In this document: one piece after another, positions 1 through 5,568 of the stretch | Layout: each line of letters starts with the position of its first letter | Position numbering within the stretch: the stretch's first letter is position 1 | NCBI GenBank assembly: GCA_007130265.1 | Contig: SLST01000287.1 | Coordinates: forward strand, 1 to 10,882 | Direction of reading: 5' to 3' | Source: Spirochaetales bacterium | GTDB taxonomy: Bacteria; Spirochaetota; Spirochaetia; DSM-27196; SLST01 | Length of the DNA: 10,882 nucleotides | Position numbers and translations under genes: made by a program | Notes under the pieces: generated by a model | Database searches by the model: none | Seen by the model: the letters and a program-made list of their open reading frames with translations, nothing else | What the model was told of the DNA's origin: nothing

Positions 1-118
1 ACACCGCCGTCCCCGCCGCCGAGCGCAGCTCCTCGAGGAATCGCTGGAAGATCTCGAGCTCGTCGCCGGTGAGCTGTGAGAGGACATCGACTCGCTGAAG
101 CAGGTCCGCGGCGATCAT
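1..118 (-). CDS. partial N-terminus, probable cyclic-nucleotide-binding-domain protein
   Basis: Only the first 39 codons are in the window; the rest lies beyond the left edge. The start ATG overlaps the stop of the upstream gene in an ATGA arrangement (115-118), so the two are almost certainly co-transcribed and translationally coupled. The visible residues open with MIAADLLQRVDVLSQLTGDE and continue through an acidic helix to SAAGTAV. This resembles the opening of the upstream neighbour (LLSSVDLFSQLSQRDLAVL) and the helix-plus-first-strand start of CAP_ED/cNMP-binding domains, where a phrase like 'x-x-L-F-x-x-L-s-x-x-e-l' precedes the beta roll. I infer a second sensor of the same type. What follows the sensor domain cannot be seen, and the family call rests on a short stretch. 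Confidence 0.6.
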   Translation of the reverse strand, partial: MIAADLLQRVDVLSQLTGDELEIFQRFLEELRSAAGTAV

Positions 119-1098
119 GCGCCCTCCGGACCCGCGGCCGGGCACATGACCCGATCGCCGCCGTCGTCGCGCGCCGCGAACACCGCCTCATGCGCCGACA
201 GAACGAGCGACGGGCCGTCGCTCGCGTGCCGCGGGTAGACGGCAAGCCCCACGCTGAACGTCAGCGGGACCTCGGCGCCGCCGGTGATCGGCCGCAGATC
301 GGCCTTCTTCATGAGTGTGCGGAGCTCCTCAGCTCGTCCGGTGAGCTCCGCGGCATCGTCTGCGGGCATCACCACGGCAAACTCGTTGCCGCGGTAGCGC
401 ACCCCGACGTCGCCGTCGCGAAGCACGCTCTTCAGATGGTTCGCAAGGATGCGAAGCGCCTGGTCGCCCACCTCGTGGCCGTAGGAGTCATTGATCAGTT
501 TGAAATTGTCCGGCTTGATCATGAGAACTCCGGTCTCGCCGCGGCTGCGAGCGAGCAGCCCGCCGAGCTCGTCATCGAGCCAGGTGCGCGAGTAGAGTCC
601 GGTCAGTTTATCGCCAAAGACCTGCCGGCGCAGCTCCTGAACCCAGCTCGAGTTTTCGCTGACGAGCTGATTCGTCGAACGAATACGGCCGGCGACGATG
701 ACGAGGAACTGGTGGAGCACCCGCGCGAAGAGTTTCGGGTGCTCCATCATGACCGCCTCGAGCGAAGCGCCTCGCGTTGGGAATATGAGAATCCGGCTCT
801 GCCGGTCGCTGACGGCGCTCGCGGTTCGGGGGCTCTCGCTGAGGAAGTCCTGCTCGCCGAAACTCTCCCCGGCGACGAACCTCGCCAGATCGAGCTCCCG
901 CCCGTCGTCTGCGGTCCGCACGATACGGACTTCGCCGTCGTCGATGACAAAGAGCTCCCGGTCGGCGGTCCCGGCCTCGAACACGCATTGCCCGGGCGCG
1001 AAGTCGTAGAAGCTCGCATGCCCGGCGAGTACGGCGAGATCGCGCTGACTGAGCTGGGAGAACAGATCGACCGACGACAGAAGCTCTAGCTTCTCCAT
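115..1098 (-). CDS. cNMP-binding-like domain plus degenerate GGDEF domain protein
   Basis: A 327-residue, probably cytoplasmic signalling protein with no membrane segment. Residues about 5-125 read as a CAP_ED/cyclic-nucleotide-binding beta roll (GQCVFEAGTADRELFVIDDGEVRIV, then FVAGESFGEQDFLSESPRTASAV). A helical linker at about 125-160 leads into a GGDEF domain opening with DKLTGLYSR (163-171). The GGDEF core is altered. The signature is RGNEF (236-240), and the conserved DxDxFK metal site reads KPDNFK (195-200), so one metal-binding Asp is Lys and the signature acidic residue is Asn. NDSYGHEVGDQAL (203-215) is intact. From family knowledge, loss of these ligands normally abolishes diguanylate cyclase activity, so I infer a receptor, regulatory or GTP-binding role. 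A promoter-like sequence sits just upstream, and the gene overlaps a second cNMP-type gene downstream. Confidence 0.88.
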   Translation of the reverse strand: MEKLELLSSVDLFSQLSQRDLAVLAGHASFYDFAPGQCVFEAGTADRELFVIDDGEVRIVRTADDGRELDLARFVAGESFGEQDFLSESPRTASAVSDRQSRILIFPTRGASLEAVMMEHPKLFARVLHQFLVIVAGRIRSTNQLVSENSSWVQELRRQVFGDKLTGLYSRTWLDDELGGLLARSRGETGVLMIKPDNFKLINDSYGHEVGDQALRILANHLKSVLRDGDVGVRYRGNEFAVVMPADDAAELTGRAEELRTLMKKADLRPITGGAEVPLTFSVGLAVYPRHASDGPSLVLSAHEAVFAARDDGGDRVMCPAAGPEGA

Positions 1099-1106
1099 GA
1101 GGCGAC

Positions 1107-1136
1107 ATTATGCCCGCGAAACCGGAGTCGCGGCAA
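1107..1136 (-). promoter_or_regulatory. predicted promoter of the cNMP/GGDEF gene, possibly leaderless
   Basis: Read on the minus strand: a -35 like TTGCCG (1131-1136), an 18-base spacer, and a -10 like CATAAT (1107-1112), followed by only 8 bases (1099-1106) before the ATG at 1098. A start site about 7 bases past the -10 would fall at or next to the ATG, and those 8 bases contain no Shine-Dalgarno. This suggests a leaderless or near-leaderless mRNA. The inverted-repeat element described at 1148 begins about 12 bases beyond the -35. Confidence 0.45.
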
Positions 1137-1147
1137 GTGGCATGGAG

Positions 1148-1165
1148 TGTCACGAACCCTGATGC
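1148..1165 (+). repeat. terminal inverted repeat, copy 1
   Basis: TGTCACGAACCCTGATGC is the exact reverse complement of 1418-1435. Its inner 8 bases (AACCCTGA, 1155-1162) also pair with TCAGGGTT at 1172-1179, so this end alone could form an 8-bp hairpin with a 9-base loop. Subterminal repeats of this kind are common at transposase binding sites. Confidence 0.85.
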
Positions 1166-1171
1166 TCCTTC

Positions 1172-1346
1172 TCAGGGTTGACCGCGAACAAGGGACTGGA
1201 GGTGGTACGCGCTGCGCGCGAGTCGATGCGTCGGTGCACGAGCCGTTTCGCTTGTACCATTTGCGGCGTGCGAGACCGGAGGCCTCACGACTGTCGGGGT
1301 CGACGTGAAGCGAGCAGTTCCTGTTCGGACAGAAGGGTGGACGCAT
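1172..1346 (-). pseudogene. decayed transposase N-terminal fragment (zinc ribbon)
   Basis: Reading on the minus strand from ATG at 1344-1346, preceded by a GGGAGGA ribosome binding site 8 bases upstream, the first residues are MRPPFCPNRNCSLH. The frame continues to a KWYKRNGSCT segment and RAQR. An extra base near 1208 then shifts the frame; the shifted frame continues YHLQSLVRG and stops at 1172-1174. This matches the layout of transposases that begin with a CPNxxCxxH zinc ribbon, then 'WYxxxGSYTT', then 'RVQRYxCxxC'. The second Cys pair is not recovered, and GSYT reads GSCT, consistent with point decay. A functional enzyme would be several hundred residues; everything after about residue 60 is deleted up to the terminal repeat. 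The unshifted frame runs on past the element and stops at 1086-1088, inside the GGDEF gene, which looks accidental. Confidence 0.6.
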
Positions 1347-1417
1347 CGGCACGGATCCTCCCTGGAAAGGGTTCAATGCTGATCACGGCTGAAAAGCCCC
1401 TCGCACTTCACTACTCG

Positions 1418-1435
1418 GCATCAGGGTTCGTGACA
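1418..1435 (-). repeat. terminal inverted repeat, copy 2
   Basis: This is the exact inverse of 1148-1165 over 18 bases. It marks the transposase-start side of the element: reading inward on the minus strand there are about 70 bases of leader before the remnant start codon at 1346. Confidence 0.85.
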
Positions 1436-1501
1436 GTCTACGAAGGGGCTCCGCTTGCGGGCGCTACCTCCCGGGTTGACGATGAGCCGGGTTGTTCGCC
1501 G

Positions 1502-1530
1502 TTGACAGGCGTACATCCATGATCTACGCT
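1502..1530 (+). promoter_or_regulatory. weak promoter candidate upstream of the orphan ORF
   Basis: A perfect -35 hexamer TTGACA (1502-1507), a 17-base spacer, and a poor -10 (TACGCT, 1525-1530, three of six consensus bases). It would give a leader of roughly 90 bases for the ORF starting at 1627. The rest of 1436-1626 shows nothing else convincing. The -10 is weak enough that this may be chance. Confidence 0.25.
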
Positions 1531-1626
1531 TCAACTGTGCTGGCGTTGCCCGCAGACACCGTAGGCCCCGTCGAACAGGCGGTCAATGTCCAGGAGGACA
1601 GTGCCTATCGGCACACGGAGGTGAGT

Positions 1627-2058
1627 ATGTCCAAGCACTTTCATCTTGTCTGGAAAAGTGGAACGTATCAGAAGCTCACAGGTGTCAGCAGGAGCGAGGA
1701 GACGCCCCGGATTGGGTTGCCCCAGGATTGGTCGGTCTTCAAGCTGGCCATCTGTCTCGTTCACAAGCGCAAGTCGACATGCCGGGACAACGTCGTCAGA
1801 CTCAAGAACCGTCGCGGGAAGACCATTGCGTGGGCAGAGTTGCGGTCTCCACTCGCAACAGGAGAGAAGGTGTTTCATCAAGGTTACCATGTTGGTACCC
1901 GTGGGTTGACCAAGGTGCACATAGAGATGTATACGTGGATCTCGGTGCCCGACACCGCCACACTCTCTGAGGCACCGTCCGCCTCCGGGGTGACGTGGCA
2001 CGAGGATCCCACGGGGGGTAAACCCATAGTCTCGGCAGCCAGCACGTCAAGGTCGTAG
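1627..2058 (+). CDS. hypothetical protein, 143 residues, accessory
   Basis: I do not recognise this protein. The ATG at 1627 follows GGAGGTGAGT, a strong Shine-Dalgarno (1617-1622) with a short spacer, which is why I prefer it over in-frame codons further upstream. The product opens MSKHFHLVWKSGTYQKLTG and is basic and tryptophan-rich through about residue 110 (SVFKLAICLVHKRKS, KNRRGKTIAWAEL, then a K/H-I-E-M-Y-T-W strand). The tail is low-complexity Ser/Ala/Pro-rich. There is no signal peptide or membrane segment, and the first 110 residues look like a small mostly-beta domain. Codon choice is more mixed than in neighbouring genes (frequent AGG, TTG, ACA, GGT), which suggests foreign origin. 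It sits between an insertion-element remnant and a toxin remnant. A minus-strand frame across 1884-2129 is an alternative, but looks less protein-like. Confidence 0.45.
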   Translation: MSKHFHLVWKSGTYQKLTGVSRSEETPRIGLPQDWSVFKLAICLVHKRKSTCRDNVVRLKNRRGKTIAWAELRSPLATGEKVFHQGYHVGTRGLTKVHIEMYTWISVPDTATLSEAPSASGVTWHEDPTGGKPIVSAASTSRS

Positions 2059-2218
2059 CGATTCGCTGCGAGACCGGGCGTGAATAGGAGGGCAGCGCTC
2101 ACGAGACGGATACTGCGCGATTCCTTCATCCCTTCCCGCGTCGTCCCGCTCGGCCGGGTGGCGCATCGTGGCACGGTACGGTGCTCCAACGACTGACGGT
2201 CACCGGCAACGCTCAACG

Positions 2219-2430
2219 CTACGATCTCACAGACAGGCCTTGAGTGGCTCGGGAGCCTGTGGGATCTGCGGTCGCCAGATTCGCGCCAAGCTCGAGAGCC
2301 CTTGCCACGATCAGAATTCCGAAGTCTCCTGTGGTAGTGGGATCGCGTCGGAGTTTCCACCTAATCCAACCTGCCACGCCGGCCATGTGCGGCCTTGCGT
2401 CGTTCAACACAGAGGTTCCGGGGAATACCA
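2219..2430 (-). pseudogene. truncated PIN-domain (VapC-like) toxin remnant
   Basis: The minus-strand reading ending at 2219 carries the C-terminal half of a PIN domain. A segment around MAGVAGWIRWKLRRD resembles the 'xxAGxIRaxLrr' helix, followed by GDFGILIVARALELGANLAT, then ADP and finally GLSVRS. In VapC-type RNases this block reads roughly 'DfdIlIAAhALelGatLvTaD....RvpGLsve'. The Asp of GDFGIL and the Asp of TADP correspond to conserved acidic positions. The N-terminal half, with the first catalytic Asp, is absent: reading upstream on that strand enters the carbonic anhydrase gene. No antitoxin gene is visible. I infer a dead fragment of a toxin-antitoxin module. Bases 2059-2218, between this remnant and the orphan ORF, show nothing I can support. 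Confidence 0.5.
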
Positions 2431-3000
2431 ATGCGAGCGAAATCACACCACGAAGGCACCGTCTACCCGTACGAGGGCATGTTCCCGTCGCTCGGGCGCA
2501 ACGTATTCATCGCGCCGGGGGCGGTGGTGATCGGCAACGTCACGATCGGCGACGACAGCAGCATCTGGTTCAACTGCACCGTGCGCGGCGACGTACACAC
2601 GATACGGATCGGGAACGAGACGAACATCCAGGACAACTCGATGCTCCACGTGACGCACGACACGCATCCGCTGGTCATTGGCGATCGCGTGACCTGCGGA
2701 CACAGCGTGAAACTCCACGGGTGCACGATCGGCGAGGAGACGCTCATCGGGATCGGGGCGGTGGTGCTCGACGGCGCGGTCGTCGAGCCCGGATCGATGA
2801 TCGCTGCCGGCGCGCTCGTCACACCGGGGATGATCGTTCCGGCGGGCATGGTCGTCGCCGGGGTTCCCGCCCGGGTACTGCGCCCGCTGCGAGCTTCCGA
2901 GCGCGATGACCTCGCCGCCTCCGCCGCCCGGTACGTCGAGTACGCGAAGAAGATGCGCCGGTCGCTTGCGACCGCGCTCGGGACCGCGCTCGATGAGTAG
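2431..3000 (+). CDS. gamma-class carbonic anhydrase family protein
   Basis: A 189-residue left-handed beta-helix protein of the gamma carbonic anhydrase / YrdA-PaaY family. Hexapeptide repeats run from about residue 27 (APGAVVIGNVTIGDDSSIWF) to 145 (VVAGVPARVL), followed by a C-terminal helix. The three Zn-binding histidines appear conserved: His73 in NSMLHVTH, and His91 and His96 in GHSVKLHG. RGDV (52-55) and NIQD (65-68) are the usual subunit-interface and active-site elements. Known roles range from true CO2 hydration to uncharacterised metal-dependent acyl or thioester chemistry; many bacterial YrdA-like members lack measured activity, so the reaction is uncertain. I chose ATG 2431, with GGGGAA just upstream, over TTG 2395; an internal Met at 2476 is possible but would shorten the first strand. 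The last bases overlap the next gene's ATG. Confidence 0.93.
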   Translation: MRAKSHHEGTVYPYEGMFPSLGRNVFIAPGAVVIGNVTIGDDSSIWFNCTVRGDVHTIRIGNETNIQDNSMLHVTHDTHPLVIGDRVTCGHSVKLHGCTIGEETLIGIGAVVLDGAVVEPGSMIAAGALVTPGMIVPAGMVVAGVPARVLRPLRASERDDLAASAARYVEYAKKMRRSLATALGTALDE

Positions 3001-3733
3001 GACCGCAACGCGTCGGCTGCCGGCGGCGGCCGCGACGCTGCTCTGGCTGCTGGTTCTCGCGCCGTCCGTCCCGAGCGCGCGTCCGGTCCCGAACGCGACT
3101 CCGGTCGCGGGCGTCCCGGCTCCTTCGAGCGCGGGAGCGGGCGACCTCGCGCCCGAGCGGCTCGAGCCGGTGACCTTCGCCAATCGCACGGGAAGGGAGA
3201 TCGTGCATCTGTTCGCCTCGCCTCGCGGGGCGCGCTACTGGGGGGCCGATGCCCTCGGAGGCAGGCGACGTCTACCCACAGGAGCCGAAGTCGACTTCTA
3301 CCTGCACGTGGATGGGCTCTCCTCGTACGATATCCTCGCGGTCGACCACGTGGGCGACGCCTATCTCCTCTGGGACCACCGTATCCCGGACGACGCGGCG
3401 GCTCGGGTGGAGATCGGCGCGACCCATCTCGAGGGCGGCTACGACCACCCGCCGCTCGCGACGGTCGAGGTCGTCAACCGCAGCGGCCGCGACATCTGGT
3501 ATCTCTTCCTCGCGGCGCGGGATTCGACGCTCGCAGGGATCGACGTGCTCGGCGCCGATGCGATCCTCGAGACCCGCGAGACCGTCTCGATCGTCGTTCC
3601 GGTCACCGGCGAGACGGTCGGCTACGAGCTCGTCGGGCTCGACGCGCACGACGGGCGGTACGCAGGCATCGTCGAGATAACCCCGTCGACTCGGAAACGC
3701 ACCGTCGAGGTCGGAGCCGCTGTCTTTCGGTAA
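2993..3733 (+). CDS. secreted protein with two tandem repeats, unknown function
   Basis: A 246-residue protein whose ATG lies inside the end of the carbonic anhydrase gene (8-base overlap), implying co-translation. The start is supported by the signal peptide it exposes: MSRTATRRLP, then a hydrophobic core (AAAATLLWLLVLAPSV), with likely cleavage after PSA near residue 29. A Pro/Ala-rich linker leads to two tandem repeats of about 75-80 residues. Repeat 1 opens TFANRTGREIVHLFASPRG, with GADALG and then YDILAVDHVGDAYLLWD. Repeat 2 opens EVVNRSGRDIWYLFLAARDS, with GIDVLGADAIL and then YELVGLDAHDGRYAGIV. The 'N-x-[ST]-G-x-x-I-x-x-L-[FY]' opening, the G-x-D-x-L-G turn and the final 'D-x-x-G-x-x-Y' strand recur. 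I recall similar domains in secreted spirochaetal hypothetical proteins, but no function is established. It probably acts in the periplasm or at the surface. Confidence 0.8.
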   Translation: MSRTATRRLPAAAATLLWLLVLAPSVPSARPVPNATPVAGVPAPSSAGAGDLAPERLEPVTFANRTGREIVHLFASPRGARYWGADALGGRRRLPTGAEVDFYLHVDGLSSYDILAVDHVGDAYLLWDHRIPDDAAARVEIGATHLEGGYDHPPLATVEVVNRSGRDIWYLFLAARDSTLAGIDVLGADAILETRETVSIVVPVTGETVGYELVGLDAHDGRYAGIVEITPSTRKRTVEVGAAVFR

Positions 3734-3743
3734 AATGGGCGCA

Positions 3744-3766
3744 GACAGGCCGTCGACGGGTTTGTC
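3744..3766. promoter_or_regulatory. palindromic site before the flavoprotein promoter
   Basis: CCGTCGACGG (3750-3759) is a perfect 10-base palindrome, loosely flanked by GACA (3744-3747) and TGTC (3763-3766), and it abuts the predicted -35 at 3762. It could be an operator for the flavoprotein gene or a weak terminator hairpin for the upstream gene, since a short T-rich run follows. I cannot tell which. Confidence 0.3.
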
Positions 3767-3789
3767 AGAGAAGGGAAACCTGCTATAGT
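3762..3789 (+). promoter_or_regulatory. predicted promoter of the flavoprotein gene, near-leaderless
   Basis: A -35 TTGTCA (3762-3767), a 16-base spacer, and a -10 TATAGT (3784-3789). Only 8 bases (3790-3797) separate the -10 from the ATG at 3798, so transcription would start at or within a couple of bases of the start codon. The purine run CGAGAGAA in that gap is too close to the ATG to act as an ordinary Shine-Dalgarno. Confidence 0.5.
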
Positions 3790-3797
3790 CGAGAGAA

Positions 3798-4712
3798 ATG
3801 CGCGACTTGATCATCATTGGGGCCGGCCCTGCGGGGCTCGCGGCTGCACTCTATGCCACACGTAAACGCATGGACTGCCTCGTCATCAGCAAGGACCTCG
3901 GTGGAAAGAGCAACTATGCGGTCCGCCTCGCCGACGGCGAGGGACCCGGCGCGATCCGGGCGGACGAGCTCGTCACTATCTACAAGAGCCGGCTGCAGTA
4001 CCTGCGGCACTCCCACAGGCTCGCAGAGGTGAAGCGGCTCACGGCCTCCGGCGGTACCTTCACCTGCGCGCTCGAAGACGACTCGACCGAGGAGGCGCGG
4101 GCGGTGATCGTGGCAACCGGAACGCGTCTGCGGCGACTCGGCGTACCGGGCGAGAAACAGTTTCTCTCGCGCGGCCTCGGTTACTCGTCAATCAGCTACT
4201 CGCACCTCTTCGCGGGCAAACGCGTCGTTCTCGTCGGCGATGCGGACCGCGTCCTCGACTCGACGCTCGAGCTTTCGATCCATGCCGACGCGGTAACCAC
4301 GGTCCTCCTCGCCGGAGGCTGGTTCAGCGAGGATCTCGTCGCCCGCGCTCGCGACCTCGAACGGGTCACGATCCTCGAGGAAGCGACGGTCAGAGAGTTC
4401 CGCGGCGACGAGTACGCGCGCGAGGTCGTTCTCGCCTCGAAATCGGGCGAGCAGACAATCGCAGCCGACGGCTTCTTCGTCGAGCTCGCCCCCGAACCGA
4501 ACACCGACTTCATTGGCGACGGCATCAGCCTCGAGAGCACCGGAAGCCTGCGGGTCGACGGCACCAACAGCACGGCGGTGCCGGGACTCTTCGCCGCCGG
4601 CGACGTCACCGGCAACGGATACGAGCAGATCCTCGTATCACTCGGTGAGGGCTCGAAGGCGGCGCTCTCCGCGTACCGGTACCTGCTCGAGACGGGGCGC
4701 GCCAACGCGTAG
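3798..4712 (+). CDS. thioredoxin-reductase-like FAD oxidoreductase lacking the CxxC
   Basis: A 304-residue flavoprotein with the thioredoxin reductase fold. The N-terminal FAD dinucleotide motif is GAGPAGLAAALYA (8-20), with VIVATGTRLRRLGVPGE at 103-119. The C-terminal FAD motif is PGLFAAGDV (262-270), followed by EQILVSLGEGSKAALSAYRYL. Length and layout match bacterial TrxB, but two signatures are missing. The redox-active CATC before the NADPH domain is replaced by YSSISYS (129-135), which has no cysteine. The NADPH loop GGGxSA is replaced by GDADRVLD (147-154), with no downstream HRRxxxR-like 2'-phosphate motif. It therefore cannot reduce thioredoxin by the usual disulfide relay. Related CxxC-less families include TrxR-like ferredoxin/flavodoxin-NADP reductases and diverse flavin oxidoreductases of unknown electron donor. 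It is followed 31 bases later by the NlpC/P60 lipoprotein gene, probably on the same transcript. Confidence 0.88.
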   Translation: MRDLIIIGAGPAGLAAALYATRKRMDCLVISKDLGGKSNYAVRLADGEGPGAIRADELVTIYKSRLQYLRHSHRLAEVKRLTASGGTFTCALEDDSTEEARAVIVATGTRLRRLGVPGEKQFLSRGLGYSSISYSHLFAGKRVVLVGDADRVLDSTLELSIHADAVTTVLLAGGWFSEDLVARARDLERVTILEEATVREFRGDEYAREVVLASKSGEQTIAADGFFVELAPEPNTDFIGDGISLESTGSLRVDGTNSTAVPGLFAAGDVTGNGYEQILVSLGEGSKAALSAYRYLLETGRANA

Positions 4713-4743
4713 GGTAGCGACTGCGGAATCGGAAGCCGACGAT

Positions 4744-5547
4744 ATGACGCAGCAGCGAGCCGAACCGACACACGCGCCTCGAACCGGACGCGCCCGTCGC
4801 ACCGCCGGCGCGGCGGCGGCGGCCATAGCGGTAGTCGCGCTGCTGACGAGCACTTGCGCCTCGACGCCGACCCATCGGCCGGCCGGGAGGGTCGTGGTAA
4901 CGAAGACCACGGTGCCCGTGGCGACTGTGCCCGCGGCGACCGGGGCGACGACCAACCGCGCGCGCACCGCCAAAGCGGACGGCACGATACCCCAGCCGTC
5001 GGAACTCCAGGCACGGATCATCGAAGCGGCCGAGGAGCTCCTTCGAACCCAGCGGTTCGTCGTGGCGGGCCACCGGTACAACAACGACTGCACCGGAACC
5101 ATACTCGCCATCTACGCGATGGCCGGCATCCGTCTCGTCGACCTCTTTCCCGGCTACGCCGGAGGCGGCGTGCAGCGCCTGCACGGCATCGCCGTCGACT
5201 ACGACTTGCTCTATCACTCGGAGCTCCCGCAGCCTGGCGACCTCGTCTTCTGGGACAACACGTACGACCGCGCGGGAGACAAGCAGTGGAACGACCCGCT
5301 GACGCACGTCGGGCTCGTGCTCTCGGTCGACTCGAACGGCACGGTCGAGTTCATCCACTACGACTACACCCGGGGCCCCGTGAAGGCGTGGATGAACCTG
5401 ACCGACCCGGACACCCACATCGGCTCCGACGGCATCATCGTCAACTCGCCCATGCGGATGCGTAGCCATCGCTACCTCAACCCGGACGAGTGGCTCTCGA
5501 GTCACCTCTACCGGGAGCTCGGCGCGATGTACCTGATCGACCTGTAG
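4744..5547 (+). CDS. NlpC/P60-like lipoprotein, probable peptidoglycan hydrolase
   Basis: A 267-residue exported protein. The ATG at 4744 gives a basic N-terminus, a hydrophobic stretch (AAAAAIAVVALLTST) and a relaxed lipobox, LTSTC, with lipidation expected at Cys38, as is typical of spirochaetes. A Thr/Val/Ala-rich linker runs to about residue 85. The catalytic region follows: YNNDCTGTILAIYAMAG places the nucleophile at Cys116, PQPGDLVFWDN (162-172) is the conserved turn, and DPLTHVGLVLSV places the base at His188; His205 in FIHYD may be the third polar residue. This is the order of an NlpC/P60 or CHAP-type cysteine peptidase, which cleaves stem-peptide bonds in peptidoglycan. The final 60 residues are extra to the core. 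The ribosome binding site is weak (GGAA region), and the gene is likely expressed with the flavoprotein gene. It converges on the aldo/keto reductase gene with a 21-base gap and no obvious terminator hairpin. Confidence 0.82.
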   Translation: MTQQRAEPTHAPRTGRARRTAGAAAAAIAVVALLTSTCASTPTHRPAGRVVVTKTTVPVATVPAATGATTNRARTAKADGTIPQPSELQARIIEAAEELLRTQRFVVAGHRYNNDCTGTILAIYAMAGIRLVDLFPGYAGGGVQRLHGIAVDYDLLYHSELPQPGDLVFWDNTYDRAGDKQWNDPLTHVGLVLSVDSNGTVEFIHYDYTRGPVKAWMNLTDPDTHIGSDGIIVNSPMRMRSHRYLNPDEWLSSHLYRELGAMYLIDL

Positions 5548-5568
5548 CGCCGATCGCTCTCGCCTCCC

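Larger units (their letters stand above)
1148..1435. mobile_element. MITE-like internally deleted insertion sequence
   Basis: A 288-bp unit bounded by an 18-base perfect inverted repeat, TGTCACGAACCCTGATGC at 1148-1165 and its exact reverse complement at 1418-1435. Allowing two mismatches, the repeat extends outward to 1143 and 1440 (21 of 23 matching). Inside, on the minus strand, is a ribosome binding site and the N-terminus of a zinc-ribbon transposase. It breaks by frameshift and then runs almost directly into the far terminal repeat, so most of the transposase gene is gone. This is the structure expected of a non-autonomous deletion derivative that could be mobilised in trans by a full-length relative. 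I see no clear target-site duplication. It lies immediately upstream of the predicted promoter of the cNMP/GGDEF gene. The insertion-sequence family is not assigned. Confidence 0.75.

Noticed and set aside
76..1089. Long plus-strand open frame opposite the cNMP/GGDEF gene
   Set aside because: It mirrors the minus-strand gene, has no recognisable domain, and is the expected antisense opening in GC-rich DNA.
1601..1624. Seven-codon GTG-started mini-ORF after AGGAGG, ending just before the orphan ORF's ATG
   Set aside because: Leader peptides can look like this, but there is no run of regulatory codons and no attenuator structure, so chance is more likely.
1884..2129. Minus-strand frame starting MKESRSIRLVSAALLFTPG, opposite the orphan ORF
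   Set aside because: It has a purine-rich upstream stretch and a vaguely signal-like start, but no coherent protein features after residue 40 and a weaker ribosome binding site than the plus-strand ORF. Not fully excluded.
1436..2430. Integron gene cassette or attC sites in the accessory zone
   Set aside because: I looked for paired RYYYAAC/GTTRRRY core sites with inverted arms around the orphan ORF and found none convincing.
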